Source: JAXLQL01 sp046331625
GTDB lineage: Bacteria; Acidobacteriota; Terriglobia; Bryobacterales; Bryobacteraceae
Length of the DNA: 64,000 nt
NCBI GenBank assembly: GCA_046331625.1
Contig: JAXLQL010000007.1
Span: forward strand, 310,001 to 374,000
Direction: 5' to 3'
Below, piece by piece: positions 15,829-24,172 of this stretch; position 1 is the first letter of the stretch; every line of letters begins with the position of its first letter. The notes beneath the pieces are model-generated. The model was not told the origin of the DNA. It ran no database searches and saw nothing but the letters and a program-made list of their open reading frames with translations. The position numbers and the translations under genes were made by a program.

Positions 15829-18642
15829 TTACCGAACCCAAACCGCGGGTGAGTTCCGCGTCGTACCTGCGCCCTCGACGTTGATCCACACAGGTATCGC
15901 CCTAGGAAACGTTTGCCCTGCCGAGATAAGCGCATAGTTCGAAGGTACGAATATCTTGACCTGGATCACCGGCCCGGGCAGTCCAGGTGCGGTAACGAGG
16001 TTCGCATCCACGCCGTTGGCATACGTGTTGGCGAAGATTACCGATAGCGCTCCGCGCGGGACCACGCTGCCGCCCTCCATCCGATACTTCCCGAGTCCGT
16101 TGACCAGCAGCCCAAGGATGGAGCCGCGAGCCGCGGGGTTCGTAGCTGAATTCAATGTTCCGTCTTCGTTGAACGCGAGAGCCTGACCCGTGCCGGAGCC
16201 ATCGGCCGTGAACAGCGCCGGTGCCGCGGCCGCGAAACCCACGCCCACCGGCTGCGATCGCTGTCCGCCGCTTTCCACGATCAGCTCACCGTTCGACTGG
16301 AACGCTTCTACCTCATCGGGAACCCTGACCCAAAGTTCTGTACTCGAACTTCGCAGAACCGGCAACTCCAAATCGTTCACGCGCACTCGCGGATCCTGGC
16401 CCAGGCCGGCTCCTCGAATAATCATGAGCGAGCGCGGAACCAGGGGTCCGGGAGCGCCAGTCGCGGCGTCGACGATTGCATCGATGCCCACCTCCGCGTC
16501 TACCATTCGGTACGCGCGGAAAACCATGTCGCTGCTTTGTGCCGAGTTACCGCTTTCCGTACTCACCACAGCCAAGCTGCTGTCCGGAAGCAGCAACACC
16601 GAACCATTCACGGGCGTGGCAAACCGCAGCGTGGACAACTTTGTGTCGAAACCGGCCACTGTCCCCGGCGCAATGGAATCGATAAGGGCTTTTGTTGTTC
16701 CTCCGGATGGCATACCCGATAGGAGGAGTAAGTCATCGGAACCCAGCGCGATCCGCCCAGCGCCACCCGCGGGCAACAAGGTCGACTCGAGGAACTCGCC
16801 CGTACCGCTGAGCTTGGTCACGAATCCCATATATGGGCCGCTGGCAGCGGTCTGATAGGCCCCGGGCGAAGCATACAGCCGGCTACTCTCTCCGCCGCCC
16901 GTGACGTACAGGTTCTCGGAAGAGTCGAGTACCCCGCAGAGTGAGCGAGTGCCGATCTTCGTCGAATACGTCAAGGTGTCTCCATTGGGTCCAATCTTCC
17001 AGATCGTGCCGCCCACCACGATTGCGTGACCGCTTTGCTCGACGAGAATCGAGCCCACCGCCGCCGCGGTCGGGAATGTGAATGAGGATTGGACCCAGTC
17101 TCCGAGATAAGTCGAATAGATGAGTGCACTACCGTCGGGGCTTAGCTTGGCGGCAAAGACACGGCCCGAATAGGTGTTGGGAAAGAATGGGGGGATAGCG
17201 CCGACATCGGGCCACAACGAACCCGGTGTGGTTGGTATTCGTCCGCGAGCCGTGCCGGCGACGTAGGCGCTACCGGCCGCGTCGACAGCGACCGACGCGA
17301 TCTCAGTTCCGGCTGCGTACTCCCTCGCGTACATGAGTCGCTGTCCGTCCGACGACAGCTTCCCCACGAAGCTCGAGTAGTCGTTCTCGCAAGGCGTGGC
17401 TTCCCACGAAGTGGATTTCATGCAGGACGCCGCAACGTAGACGGATCGATCCGGCCCGAGGCTCAGCGCGGAGGCCTCTGTACCCGGCAGATAAGTAGAC
17501 CAGATCAAATCGCCGCCAGGTCCGAACTTTGCCGCGAAGGCGCTCCGGGGAGTGCTTGCACCCAGGAAAATTGCGCCCCGAAAATCAATCACTCGAGCCG
17601 ATTCAGAACGAAAGAGATTGCGCGCGACAGTCGTCCATGTTTCGCCCGCGTCACTGCTTCGCAGCAGGCCGTAGTCTCCCGAGGAGTATGTCTGCGCGTA
17701 GAGGACCGGCGCGTCCGCACTGGCGATCAAGTTGAATACCTCGATCGGGAATATCTTCCAGGTTTGTCCCCGATCGGAACTGCGGTGGTAGGTGTTGCCA
17801 GAGCGCAGGTAAATCGTTCCCGGGCGCGATGGATCCGCAATTACTCCGGAGGGATCGAGAGGACTCGGTTTGGGCAACGGCTTCCAGTCACGGCCGCCAT
17901 TTTCGCTAATCCGTAATTGCTCGTAGCCACCGGCATACACGACTTCGGGCCGTTCCGCATCGAAAGCGATCGAAGCGATCCGTTCCGGCAACCGTGTCCA
18001 CGAAGTGCCGCCGTCAGTAGACCGAGACGCAATCCCGCCCCCGATCGCGTAGACCGTCCCCGGCCGCCGCGGGTCCACCGATACTGAGTAGACCGGTGCG
18101 GGTTGGCCCTGGAACTCACCCATTCCGGACAGCTTGGCCCACACCTGTCCTCCATCTGAACTTTTCCAGAGTGCACCTGTCGCCACGTAGATCACTGTCG
18201 GGCTGCCCGGCTCCACCGCAATTCCACTGATGGGCGCCCGCGGAAATGCCGCCGTCGGGATCCTCTCCCACCCCGTTCCGTTGCCACTCCGAGTTACCGC
18301 GATGCCGGCGGAAGAGGCAACGTAGAGTGCGTCACGGGTCGCGGTCATTGCCAAAACAGTCCCGGCGAGCGGACTTCGCAACACCTCGACCGCACCCGCG
18401 GGACCTATTCGCCGCAAGTTCGAGGATCCAATCTGGCGAAACGCGCCGTTCGCAGGCAGGTCGATCGATGCGGTCGTACCGGCCACATAGATGTTGCCCA
18501 CTGGATCCGTGACCAGGGCGTTGGCCCAGTCATCCTGACTCCCACCGAACCGCTTCGTCCACTCGAGCGAAGGCACAGTCGCGGCCACCGCGACTTGACC
18601 AAAGAGGACCATGAGTAACTTGTCCCGAGAGCTCCAGGCCAT
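15829..18642 (-). CDS. Large exported beta-propeller protein with TIGR03437 C-terminus
   Basis: 937 residues. A signal peptide (MAWSSRDKLLMVLFGQVAVA) is followed by an SBBP-type repeat (GGSQDDWANALVTDPVGNIYVAG), a block of BNR/Asp-box repeats (KSSDGGQVW, STDGGTSW, SENGGRDW, SSDRGQTW, SSDAGETW), further SBBP-like repeats, and an IPT-like C-terminal domain of the Solibacter TIGR03437 family (IRGAGLGQDPRVRVND through QTFPRAIPVWINVEG). That domain is nearly restricted to Bryobacterales and supports the taxonomic call. The start at 18642 is used because it opens the signal peptide; the open frame continues 259 codons upstream through the MFS gene, but that stretch is a shadow. It is convergent with the isocitrate dehydrogenase gene, with 9 bases between stops. 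Confidence 0.85.
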   Translation of the reverse strand: MAWSSRDKLLMVLFGQVAVAATVPSLEWTKRFGGSQDDWANALVTDPVGNIYVAGTTASIDLPANGAFRQIGSSNLRRIGPAGAVEVLRSPLAGTVLAMTATRDALYVASSAGIAVTRSGNGTGWERIPTAAFPRAPISGIAVEPGSPTVIYVATGALWKSSDGGQVWAKLSGMGEFQGQPAPVYSVSVDPRRPGTVYAIGGGIASRSTDGGTSWTRLPERIASIAFDAERPEVVYAGGYEQLRISENGGRDWKPLPKPSPLDPSGVIADPSRPGTIYLRSGNTYHRSSDRGQTWKIFPIEVFNLIASADAPVLYAQTYSSGDYGLLRSSDAGETWTTVARNLFRSESARVIDFRGAIFLGASTPRSAFAAKFGPGGDLIWSTYLPGTEASALSLGPDRSVYVAASCMKSTSWEATPCENDYSSFVGKLSSDGQRLMYAREYAAGTEIASVAVDAAGSAYVAGTARGRIPTTPGSLWPDVGAIPPFFPNTYSGRVFAAKLSPDGSALIYSTYLGDWVQSSFTFPTAAAVGSILVEQSGHAIVVGGTIWKIGPNGDTLTYSTKIGTRSLCGVLDSSENLYVTGGGESSRLYASPGAYQTAASGPYMGFVTKLSGTGEFLESTLLPAGGAGRIALGSDDLLLLSGMPSGGTTKALIDSIAPGTVAGFDTKLSTLRFATPVNGSVLLLPDSSLAVVSTESGNSAQSSDMVFRAYRMVDAEVGIDAIVDAATGAPGPLVPRSLMIIRGAGLGQDPRVRVNDLELPVLRSSSTELWVRVPDEVEAFQSNGELIVESGGQRSQPVGVGFAAAAPALFTADGSGTGQALAFNEDGTLNSATNPAARGSILGLLVNGLGKYRMEGGSVVPRGALSVIFANTYANGVDANLVTAPGLPGPVIQVKIFVPSNYALISAGQTFPRAIPVWINVEGAGTTRNSPAVWVR

Positions 18643-18693
18643 AGTGGCAACCCTCCGTGTCCAGCATACATCGCGCAGAGCTACCATAAGCGG

Positions 18694-19878
18694 ATGCTGC
18701 AGACGCGCTCGCGGTGGGTCCTGTGCGTATTCCTGCTCGCCGGCACCAGCATCAACTATCTCGACCGCCAAACGCTCAGCCTCCTCGCGCCCATGATGCG
18801 CGACGAACTCGGGCTCGACAACGAACGCCTCGGCCTCCTCTTCTCCTTCTTCTACTACGCCTACATGACCGCCCAGTTCGCCGTCGGCGGCTTGATGGAT
18901 CGCGCGCACCTGCGCTGGGCCTACGGCGGAGCGGTGCTCGCCTGGTCCGCCGTCGGATTCCTCACCTCGTTCACCTCCGGCTTCTTCAGCCTGGCCCTCT
19001 TCCGCGTTCTGCTCGGAATCACCGAATCCCCGAACTGGCCGGGTGCCCTGAAAATCGTCGCGCGCGCAATGCCTGAAAAGGACCGTCCGCTCGGCAACGG
19101 CATCTTCACCAGCGGACAAAGCATCGGCGCGCTCACGGCTCCGCTGATCATTCTCACCATTGCGAACCGTGCCGGCTGGCGCGCGGGCTTCGCGGCCGTG
19201 GGCGTGTTGGGCGCGCTGTGGTTCGCCGCGTGGATCTGGTTCACATCGCGCACGGAGTTCGCGCCCATCTGGACCACCAAGTCCACCGCCAGCGCAGCCG
19301 CGAGTTACGGCGAAGTGATGCGCGAGGGGCGATTCTGGCTGGTCGCGGTGATCACAGCCACCGTGAATCCCATCCTCTATTACAACGTCAACTGGCTGCC
19401 CACCTACTTCAATCAGCAACGCGGAATGGCCGCGGGATCGGCGGACATGAAGTGGATCCTCACCCTCGTTTTCCTCGGCCTCGACCTCGGCTATCTCGCG
19501 TTCGGCTTTGCCTGCATGCGCCTCTCGCGCCGCGCGGTTTTCACGGTGGCCACGGCGCTGGTGAGCGTCGCGGCGCTGGTTCCGTGGGCCGCGAACCTCA
19601 CCTCGATGACCACACTGCTCGTGATTTCGAACTTCGGTCTCGGCATGTGGATGTCGATGTACCTCACCTCCACGCAGGAGATTTCCTCGCGCTGGGTCTC
19701 CACCGCGATGGGGCTGCTCGGCGGCATCGGATCGCTCGCTGGCGCGGTGCTGATGTGGATCGTGGGAATCGTCACGCAGCGGACGCAGTCATTCGCGGGT
19801 CCATTTGTTGCCGTGGCCGCGGCGATCACTTTCGCCTGGCTCGCGGGGATGGTGCTCGAGCGCAGACGCGCAGCCTAG
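18694..19878 (+). CDS. MFS transporter, ACS (anion:cation symporter) type
   Basis: 394 residues with twelve predicted membrane helices. The first helix carries INYLDRQTLSLLAP, the signature of hexuronate/glucarate-type ACS transporters, and the loop between helices 2 and 3 has GGLMDRAHLRWAYG. Helix 4 carries LFRVLLGITESPNWPGALK. It should import a sugar acid or similar organic anion with a proton. It is divergent from the TIGR03437 gene across 51 bases. Its TAG stop is the first three bases of a repeat element with 24-bp inverted ends, so the C-terminus (ERRRAA) may have been trimmed. Confidence 0.88.
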   Translation: MLQTRSRWVLCVFLLAGTSINYLDRQTLSLLAPMMRDELGLDNERLGLLFSFFYYAYMTAQFAVGGLMDRAHLRWAYGGAVLAWSAVGFLTSFTSGFFSLALFRVLLGITESPNWPGALKIVARAMPEKDRPLGNGIFTSGQSIGALTAPLIILTIANRAGWRAGFAAVGVLGALWFAAWIWFTSRTEFAPIWTTKSTASAAASYGEVMREGRFWLVAVITATVNPILYYNVNWLPTYFNQQRGMAAGSADMKWILTLVFLGLDLGYLAFGFACMRLSRRAVFTVATALVSVAALVPWAANLTSMTTLLVISNFGLGMWMSMYLTSTQEISSRWVSTAMGLLGGIGSLAGAVLMWIVGIVTQRTQSFAGPFVAVAAAITFAWLAGMVLERRRAA

Positions 19879-20091
19879 CTACTTTGCGGCGCAAAATTCC
19901 ATGGTTCAGATTGTGGGGCAGGCTTCAGCCTGCGCGGGACTTCAGTCCCGCTGTCAATGCCCAGCGGCCAGGCTCTGGCAGCGAACCTTGACCTCTCCCG
20001 AAGGGTGCTTGGGGGGCTTCCACTTCGGTTTCCGCTCCTGGCGGGTGATGGCCGGCGAGTACCTGTCGAATTTTGCGCCGGAAAGTAGCTA
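19876..20091. repeat. MITE-like repeat with 24-bp inverted ends, copy A
   Basis: 216 bases. Left end TAGCTACTTTGCGGCGCAAA (continuing ATTC) is matched by the inverse at 20068-20091 with one mismatch. Inside lies the dispersed module GGCAGGCTTCAGCCTGC plus GCGGGACTTCAGTCCCGC (19913-19951). No open frame of note is inside. The first three bases are the stop codon of the MFS gene and the right end stops 9 bases from the CDF transporter stop. Confidence 0.85.
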
Positions 20092-20100
20092 AGCTAGCGC

Positions 20101-21030
20101 TCATTCGATCGCGCCCATGTCCTCGCCGGGATGATGCCGGCAGTGGTCCTCAACGGGTTCCAGGTGCGAGATCACTTCGGCCGGACGGCCCAAACGGCGC
20201 ACTACGTCCACCTCGAACTCGGTGGCGATGCGATGTGCATCCCCGATCGCGGCTTCGCGATGAAAGAGAAGATGCACGCTGACGATGAGGCGCTGACCGG
20301 TGTCGCGATAGCGGAGTTCGTGGTGATCGAGCCCGAGGCTCGCGCATGCGGCCAGCACAGATTCGCGCACCAACGCACCGGTGGCCGGGTCGGGCAGATC
20401 CATGAGTCCGCGAACGGCGGTGTGCACCAGCACGCCCGCCTGCCACAGAATGTTCAGCGCCACCGCAATCGCGAGCAGTGGATCGAAGGGGAGCCATCCC
20501 GTGATCAGCACCAGCGCCAGGCCCGCCACCACGCCGAAACTCGTCCAGCTATCCGTCAGCACGTGTTGGCCGTTCGCCACCAGGATGAGCGAACGCGTGC
20601 GGCGTCCCGTGGACACCAGATACCAGCCGAGCGCGAGGTTGATCACTGACGCCGCAAGCGTCATCACAGTGCCCAGGCCGAGTTGCTCGAGATGTAGACC
20701 GGCGCGCCACTTGTCGACGGCGAGCACGATGATCCACACCGCCGCCACCGCGATCATGCCGCCCTCGAAGCCCGCCGAGAAAAAGGTGATGCGCTCGTAG
20801 CCATAGGGTGAATTGGCGCGGCGGGGGCGAGTGCTCAACCACAGACTGAACGCGGCGAAAGCGACCGCTGCCACGTGGATCACCGACTCCACTGCGTCGG
20901 AGAGAATCGCGGCCGAGCCGGTAAGCCAATAGGCCGCCGTTTTCCCCGCCAGCATGACGACGCCGGCCCCTACCGAGAGCGTCATCGCCCGGCGTTGATC
21001 GCGAACGTCGAGATCGACCGGCATTGCCAT
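20101..21030 (-). CDS. Cation diffusion facilitator (CDF) family metal efflux protein
   Basis: 309 residues with six membrane helices and a C-terminal cytoplasmic ferredoxin-like domain. The first metal-site helix reads SAAILSDAVESVIHV and the fifth has NGQHVLTDSW, giving the HxxxD pair of the transport site. The C-terminus is His/Asp/Glu-rich (EPVEDHCRHHPGED), a likely regulatory metal-binding tail. CDF proteins export Zn2+, Cd2+, Fe2+, Co2+ or Mn2+ in exchange for protons; the ion is not predicted. It is a single gene. Confidence 0.9.
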   Translation of the reverse strand: MAMPVDLDVRDQRRAMTLSVGAGVVMLAGKTAAYWLTGSAAILSDAVESVIHVAAVAFAAFSLWLSTRPRRANSPYGYERITFFSAGFEGGMIAVAAVWIIVLAVDKWRAGLHLEQLGLGTVMTLAASVINLALGWYLVSTGRRTRSLILVANGQHVLTDSWTSFGVVAGLALVLITGWLPFDPLLAIAVALNILWQAGVLVHTAVRGLMDLPDPATGALVRESVLAACASLGLDHHELRYRDTGQRLIVSVHLLFHREAAIGDAHRIATEFEVDVVRRLGRPAEVISHLEPVEDHCRHHPGEDMGAIE

Positions 21031-21128
21031 CAGCGCAGCATTTCAGGGGCCACTGATCCTCCGCCTATGGATTCGCTATAATCGTGCCGATCAATTTCGG
21101 AGTCCCGAAGATACGGAGAAAACGTTCC

Positions 21129-21554
21129 ATGCGATTCATAGCCGTTGCATTGCTGGCGGTTCTGCCAGTGTTCGCTCAACAGAGCCTCAGCTCCATCAAG
21201 AAGATCTACGTCGAGAAGATGGCCAACGATCTCGACCAGTACATCCGCGCGGAGTTTTCCAAGCAGATGAAAGGCAAAGTCGTCGTGGTGCTCGACAAGA
21301 AGGAAGCCGACGCGATCCTGACGGGCGTCTCGGAAGAGAAGAAGGGTACCGGAGCTCAGGTGACCGGGCGGTATCTCGGCCTACACGACAACGCTTCGGC
21401 GGCCGTCACTTTGGTGGACAAGACCGAAAAGACGGTGTTGTGGTCCGACGAAGCCGGTGACCGGAGCCTGTTGTTCGGCGCCATGAAACGCGGTGGCCAG
21501 CGGAAGGTGGCGGACCGGATCGTGTCGAAGCTGAAGAAAGCTCTAGGCGACTAA
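21129..21554 (+). CDS. Small exported protein of unknown function
   Basis: 141 residues from MRFIAVALLAVLPVFAQQ, a signal peptide with cleavage near Ala-Gln-Gln. This start has GGAG about 11 bases upstream and is preferred over an ATG 15 codons earlier. The mature part is Lys-rich and looks like a small alpha/beta fold (KKIYVEKMANDLDQYI, VVVVLDKKEADAILTG, KVADRIVSKLKKAL). The middle resembles proteins that sum two expression-like terms for trait reporting in this phylum, but I do not recognise a named family. It is divergent from the CDF gene. Confidence 0.7.
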   Translation: MRFIAVALLAVLPVFAQQSLSSIKKIYVEKMANDLDQYIRAEFSKQMKGKVVVVLDKKEADAILTGVSEEKKGTGAQVTGRYLGLHDNASAAVTLVDKTEKTVLWSDEAGDRSLLFGAMKRGGQRKVADRIVSKLKKALGD

Positions 21555-21561
21555 ACACTCT

Positions 21562-21591
21562 GCGGGGGGAGGCTTCAGTCCCGCTCCCCGC
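21562..21591. repeat. Degenerate copy of the GCGGGACTTCAGTCCCGC module
   Basis: A short derivative of the dispersed module: GCGGGGGGAGGCTTCAGTCC followed by CGCTCCCCGC, which still forms an inverted repeat (GCGGGG/CCCCGC). It lies 8 bases after the stop of the small exported protein and just before the dioxygenase gene. Confidence 0.5.
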
Positions 21592-21616
21592 GTACCAGAA
21601 GTTGCGATCAGCCCGA

Positions 21617-22465
21617 ATGAAAGTGTCGGTTGGAGGCGCCCCACTCGGCGCGGAGATCACGTCGCTCGATCTCTCGCTCCGGGTCGACACCCAGGCCTTC
21701 GCCACCGTTGAGCGCCTCCTCCACGACCGCGGCGTCATCGTGTTCCGCGGCCAAGAACTGACGCCTCAGCAGCACATCGACTTCAGCCGCCGCCTGGGTG
21801 ATCTCGAAATCCACGTCGCCACGCAGTACTTGAAGCCGGGCCATCCGGAAATCCTCATCGTCTCCAACATCGTGGAAGACGGCCGCAACATCGGGCTCGC
21901 CGACGCCGGACAGTATTGGCACAGCGATCTCTCCTACATCGCCAAGCCAAGCCGCTGTTCGCTGCTCTATGCGCTCGAAGTCCCGGTGCGCGATGGCGTG
22001 GTGCTCGGCGAGACGCTGTTCGCGAGCGCTGCCCATGCATACGATACGCTGCCAGCGGACATGCGCGCGAGCCTCGAAGGCCTCACCGCCACCCATACCT
22101 ACGGTGATCGCTATCGGAAGCAGCAAGCCGCCGGCGGCCGCGGCGCTCTCAGTCAGGAACAGCTCGAAAAGGTGCCGGCCGTGCACCATCCCGTGATTCG
22201 CGAGCATCCGGTGACCGGCCGCAAAGTGGTGTTCGTGAATGAAGGCTTCACGGTGTCGATCGACGGAATGGCCGCCGATGAGAGCACTGCACTGCTCGAC
22301 ACGCTCTTTCGCCACATTACGCGACCCGAAGCCCTCTACACGCATCGCTGGCAAGCAGGCGACGTGCTCATGTGGGACAATTGCCTCACCCAACATCGCG
22401 CGATTCGCAACTACGAACTGCCTCTGCGGCGGCTGATGCATCGCACCACGGTGGCGGGTGCATAA
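21617..22465 (+). CDS. TauD/TfdA-family 2-oxoglutarate-dependent dioxygenase
   Basis: 282 residues. The iron-binding facial triad is complete: H102 and D104 in YWHSDLSY and the distal H260 in LTQHRAI, with R276 in LMHRTT to bind 2-oxoglutarate. Other family marks are RGVIVFRGQELTPQQHIDFSR and the FVNEGFT segment. Members hydroxylate sulfonates, phenoxyacids, phosphonates or small carboxylates; the substrate is not evident. An ATG at 21617 is chosen over an in-frame TTG five codons earlier. The next gene, 11 bases on, is a hydroxypyruvate-isomerase homologue, so the pair may act on related small acids. Confidence 0.88.
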   Translation: MKVSVGGAPLGAEITSLDLSLRVDTQAFATVERLLHDRGVIVFRGQELTPQQHIDFSRRLGDLEIHVATQYLKPGHPEILIVSNIVEDGRNIGLADAGQYWHSDLSYIAKPSRCSLLYALEVPVRDGVVLGETLFASAAHAYDTLPADMRASLEGLTATHTYGDRYRKQQAAGGRGALSQEQLEKVPAVHHPVIREHPVTGRKVVFVNEGFTVSIDGMAADESTALLDTLFRHITRPEALYTHRWQAGDVLMWDNCLTQHRAIRNYELPLRRLMHRTTVAGA

Positions 22466-22476
22466 GCACAAAGACG

Positions 22477-23298
22477 ATGCAACTACCCCCGCCAGCCAAA
22501 GCCAAGATCACTTCTTCGGTGATGCTCTGGACCCTGAAGGGAACCTTCGAAGAACGCGTGGAAATTGCCGCTCGCGCAGGCATTCAATCGATCCAACTCG
22601 TGGGCGAACACGTGAGTTGGAGCGATGCCGACATCGCGCGGAGCAAGCGCTTGATGCGATCGTTCCGCATGACCATCGATGCGATTTCGTCGACGCCGGG
22701 TTGGAAGCAGATGCCCATCTCGATGGTCGATCCGGCGCAGCGCCAGAATCTGCTCGCCGAGGTGGAAAAGAACCTCGCCTTCGCGAAGAAGCTCGAGGTT
22801 CCGATGGCGCTGCTGATGTCGGGCGACGCGATCGCGGGCAAGAGCCGGCAGGAGCAATGGGCGAGCCTCGTCGAGAGCGCCAAGCGTGCGGGCGACGTGG
22901 CCGCGAAGGCAGGCGTCACTCTGATCGTGGAGCCGCTCAACACGCGCGTGAACCACAAAGGCTACTTTCTCGATACGTGCATCGATGGACTCGAGTTGAT
23001 CCGCCAGGTGGATCATCCCAACGTGCGGCTCCTTTTCGACATCTACCACGAGCAGGTGCAGTCCGGGAACGTGACCGAGATCCTGCGGAAAGCCGCGCCG
23101 TTCGTGAAGGTGTTTCACGTGGCCGATAATCCGGGCCGCAACGATCCGGGCACGGGCGAGATCAACTACGCGCATGTCTATCGCGAGATCCAGAAGCAAG
23201 GGTTCGAAGGCCACATTGCGATGGAGTATCTTCCGCTGGGAGATCCCGTGCGATCTCTGATCAAAGCCGTGGACTCGATGCGCGATGCCCTCGGATAA
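22477..23298 (+). CDS. Hydroxypyruvate isomerase-like TIM-barrel protein
   Basis: 273 residues of the AP-endonuclease 2 / sugar isomerase superfamily. Metal-binding and catalytic positions appear in LIVEPLNTRVNHKGYFL (Glu and His), LLFDIYHEQVQSGN (Asp and His), VFHVADNPGRNDPGTGEINY and a C-terminal HIAMEYLP (second Glu). This pattern is that of the Hyi/OtnI group, which interconverts hydroxypyruvate and tartronate semialdehyde or epimerises related acids. The start is the ATG 11 bases after the dioxygenase stop. It overlaps the next gene by 14 bases, so the three genes 21617-23983 probably form one operon. Confidence 0.85.
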   Translation: MQLPPPAKAKITSSVMLWTLKGTFEERVEIAARAGIQSIQLVGEHVSWSDADIARSKRLMRSFRMTIDAISSTPGWKQMPISMVDPAQRQNLLAEVEKNLAFAKKLEVPMALLMSGDAIAGKSRQEQWASLVESAKRAGDVAAKAGVTLIVEPLNTRVNHKGYFLDTCIDGLELIRQVDHPNVRLLFDIYHEQVQSGNVTEILRKAAPFVKVFHVADNPGRNDPGTGEINYAHVYREIQKQGFEGHIAMEYLPLGDPVRSLIKAVDSMRDALG

Positions 23299-23983
23299 GG
23301 CGCTCGCCGCGCGTGTGCAATCGATCCTCGACGAACTCGCCGCCAAGGGCGATCCAGTGAACGTGGAAGGCATGGCCCGCTTCGGCATCGTGGCGAAAAA
23401 GGTCTTCGGCGTCGGCATGACGGCACTGCGCCCAATCGCCAGGCGCGAAGGGCGCGATCCCGAGTTGGCAGCCGCGCTGTGGGATTCGGGCTGGCATGAG
23501 TCGCGCGTGCTCGCGTGCTTCGTTGCCGATCCGAAGCGGTTCACGGCTACCGAGGCAGAGCGCTGGATGCGCGAGTTCGACAACTGGGCCGTGTGCGACG
23601 CCGCCTGCTTCCACCTGTTCGACAAGACGCCTTGGGCGTATGCGAAGGCGCGAGTGTGGTCGCGGCGGAAGCGGGAGTTTGAGCGCCGAGCCGGATTCGC
23701 GCTGATGGCGTCGCTCGCGGTGCATGACAAGAAGGCCGGGGACGAAGCGTTCCTGCCGTTTCTCGAAGACATCGAGCGCGCGGCCGATGACGAGCGCAAC
23801 TTCGTCAAGAAGGCCGTGAACTGGGCGCTGCGCCAAATCGGCAAGCGGAATTCGAAGCTGCGTGAGAAGGCGGTGGAGTCCGCCGAGCGCATCCGTGCGA
23901 TGGACTCGAAGGCGGCGCGCTGGATCGCGTCCGACGCGCTGCGCGAGTTCCAGAAAGTGGCGGCGCGGTTCCACCCTCGGTAG
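23285..23983 (+). CDS. AlkD-like DNA alkylation repair protein
   Basis: 232 residues, all helical, with HEAT-like repeats of the AlkD family: VAKKVFGVGMTALRPIAR, ELAAALWDSGWHESRVLAC, the conserved MREFDNWAVCDAAC segment, and RNFVKKAVNWALRQIGKRN. AlkD removes positively charged alkylated bases without base flipping; the WD-rich segment near residue 100 corresponds to its active-site region. It overlaps the isomerase gene. The TAG stop is the first triplet of a repeat element (copy B), so the final residues (FHPR) may be derived from the insertion boundary. Confidence 0.85.
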   Translation: MPSDKALAARVQSILDELAAKGDPVNVEGMARFGIVAKKVFGVGMTALRPIARREGRDPELAAALWDSGWHESRVLACFVADPKRFTATEAERWMREFDNWAVCDAACFHLFDKTPWAYAKARVWSRRKREFERRAGFALMASLAVHDKKAGDEAFLPFLEDIERAADDERNFVKKAVNWALRQIGKRNSKLREKAVESAERIRAMDSKAARWIASDALREFQKVAARFHPR

Positions 23984-24143
23984 CTGCTCTACGGCGCAAT
24001 ATTCCATGTTCTCTGCGCAGCTTGGCCGGCGTTGCAGTGTCACCAGTTGTGGGACAGCCTTCAGCCTGCGCGGGACTTCAGTCCCGCCTCTCGGGCAGCG
24101 CTGCGGGCAAACCCAATCGAAGTTCCGCGCCGCAAAGTAGCCA
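23981..24143. repeat. MITE-like repeat with inverted ends, copy B
   Basis: 163 bases. Left end TAGCTGCTCTACGGCGCAAT, right end CGCGCCGCAAAGTAGCCA, homologous to copy A at 19876 but more diverged. It carries the same internal module (24048-24088: CAGCCTTCAGCCTG, GCGGGACTTCAGTCCCGC). As in copy A, its first three bases are the TAG stop of the upstream gene. It lies directly upstream of tyrS and may hold part of its 5' region. Confidence 0.8.
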
Positions 24144-24172
24144 ACCCGCCCTACAATAAAAACTACCCCCGC

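Noticed and set aside
18643..19419. Upstream extension of the minus-strand TIGR03437 protein to 1196 residues
   Set aside because: The extra 259 codons lie antisense to the MFS transporter gene and read as low-complexity shadow; the signal peptide begins at 18642.
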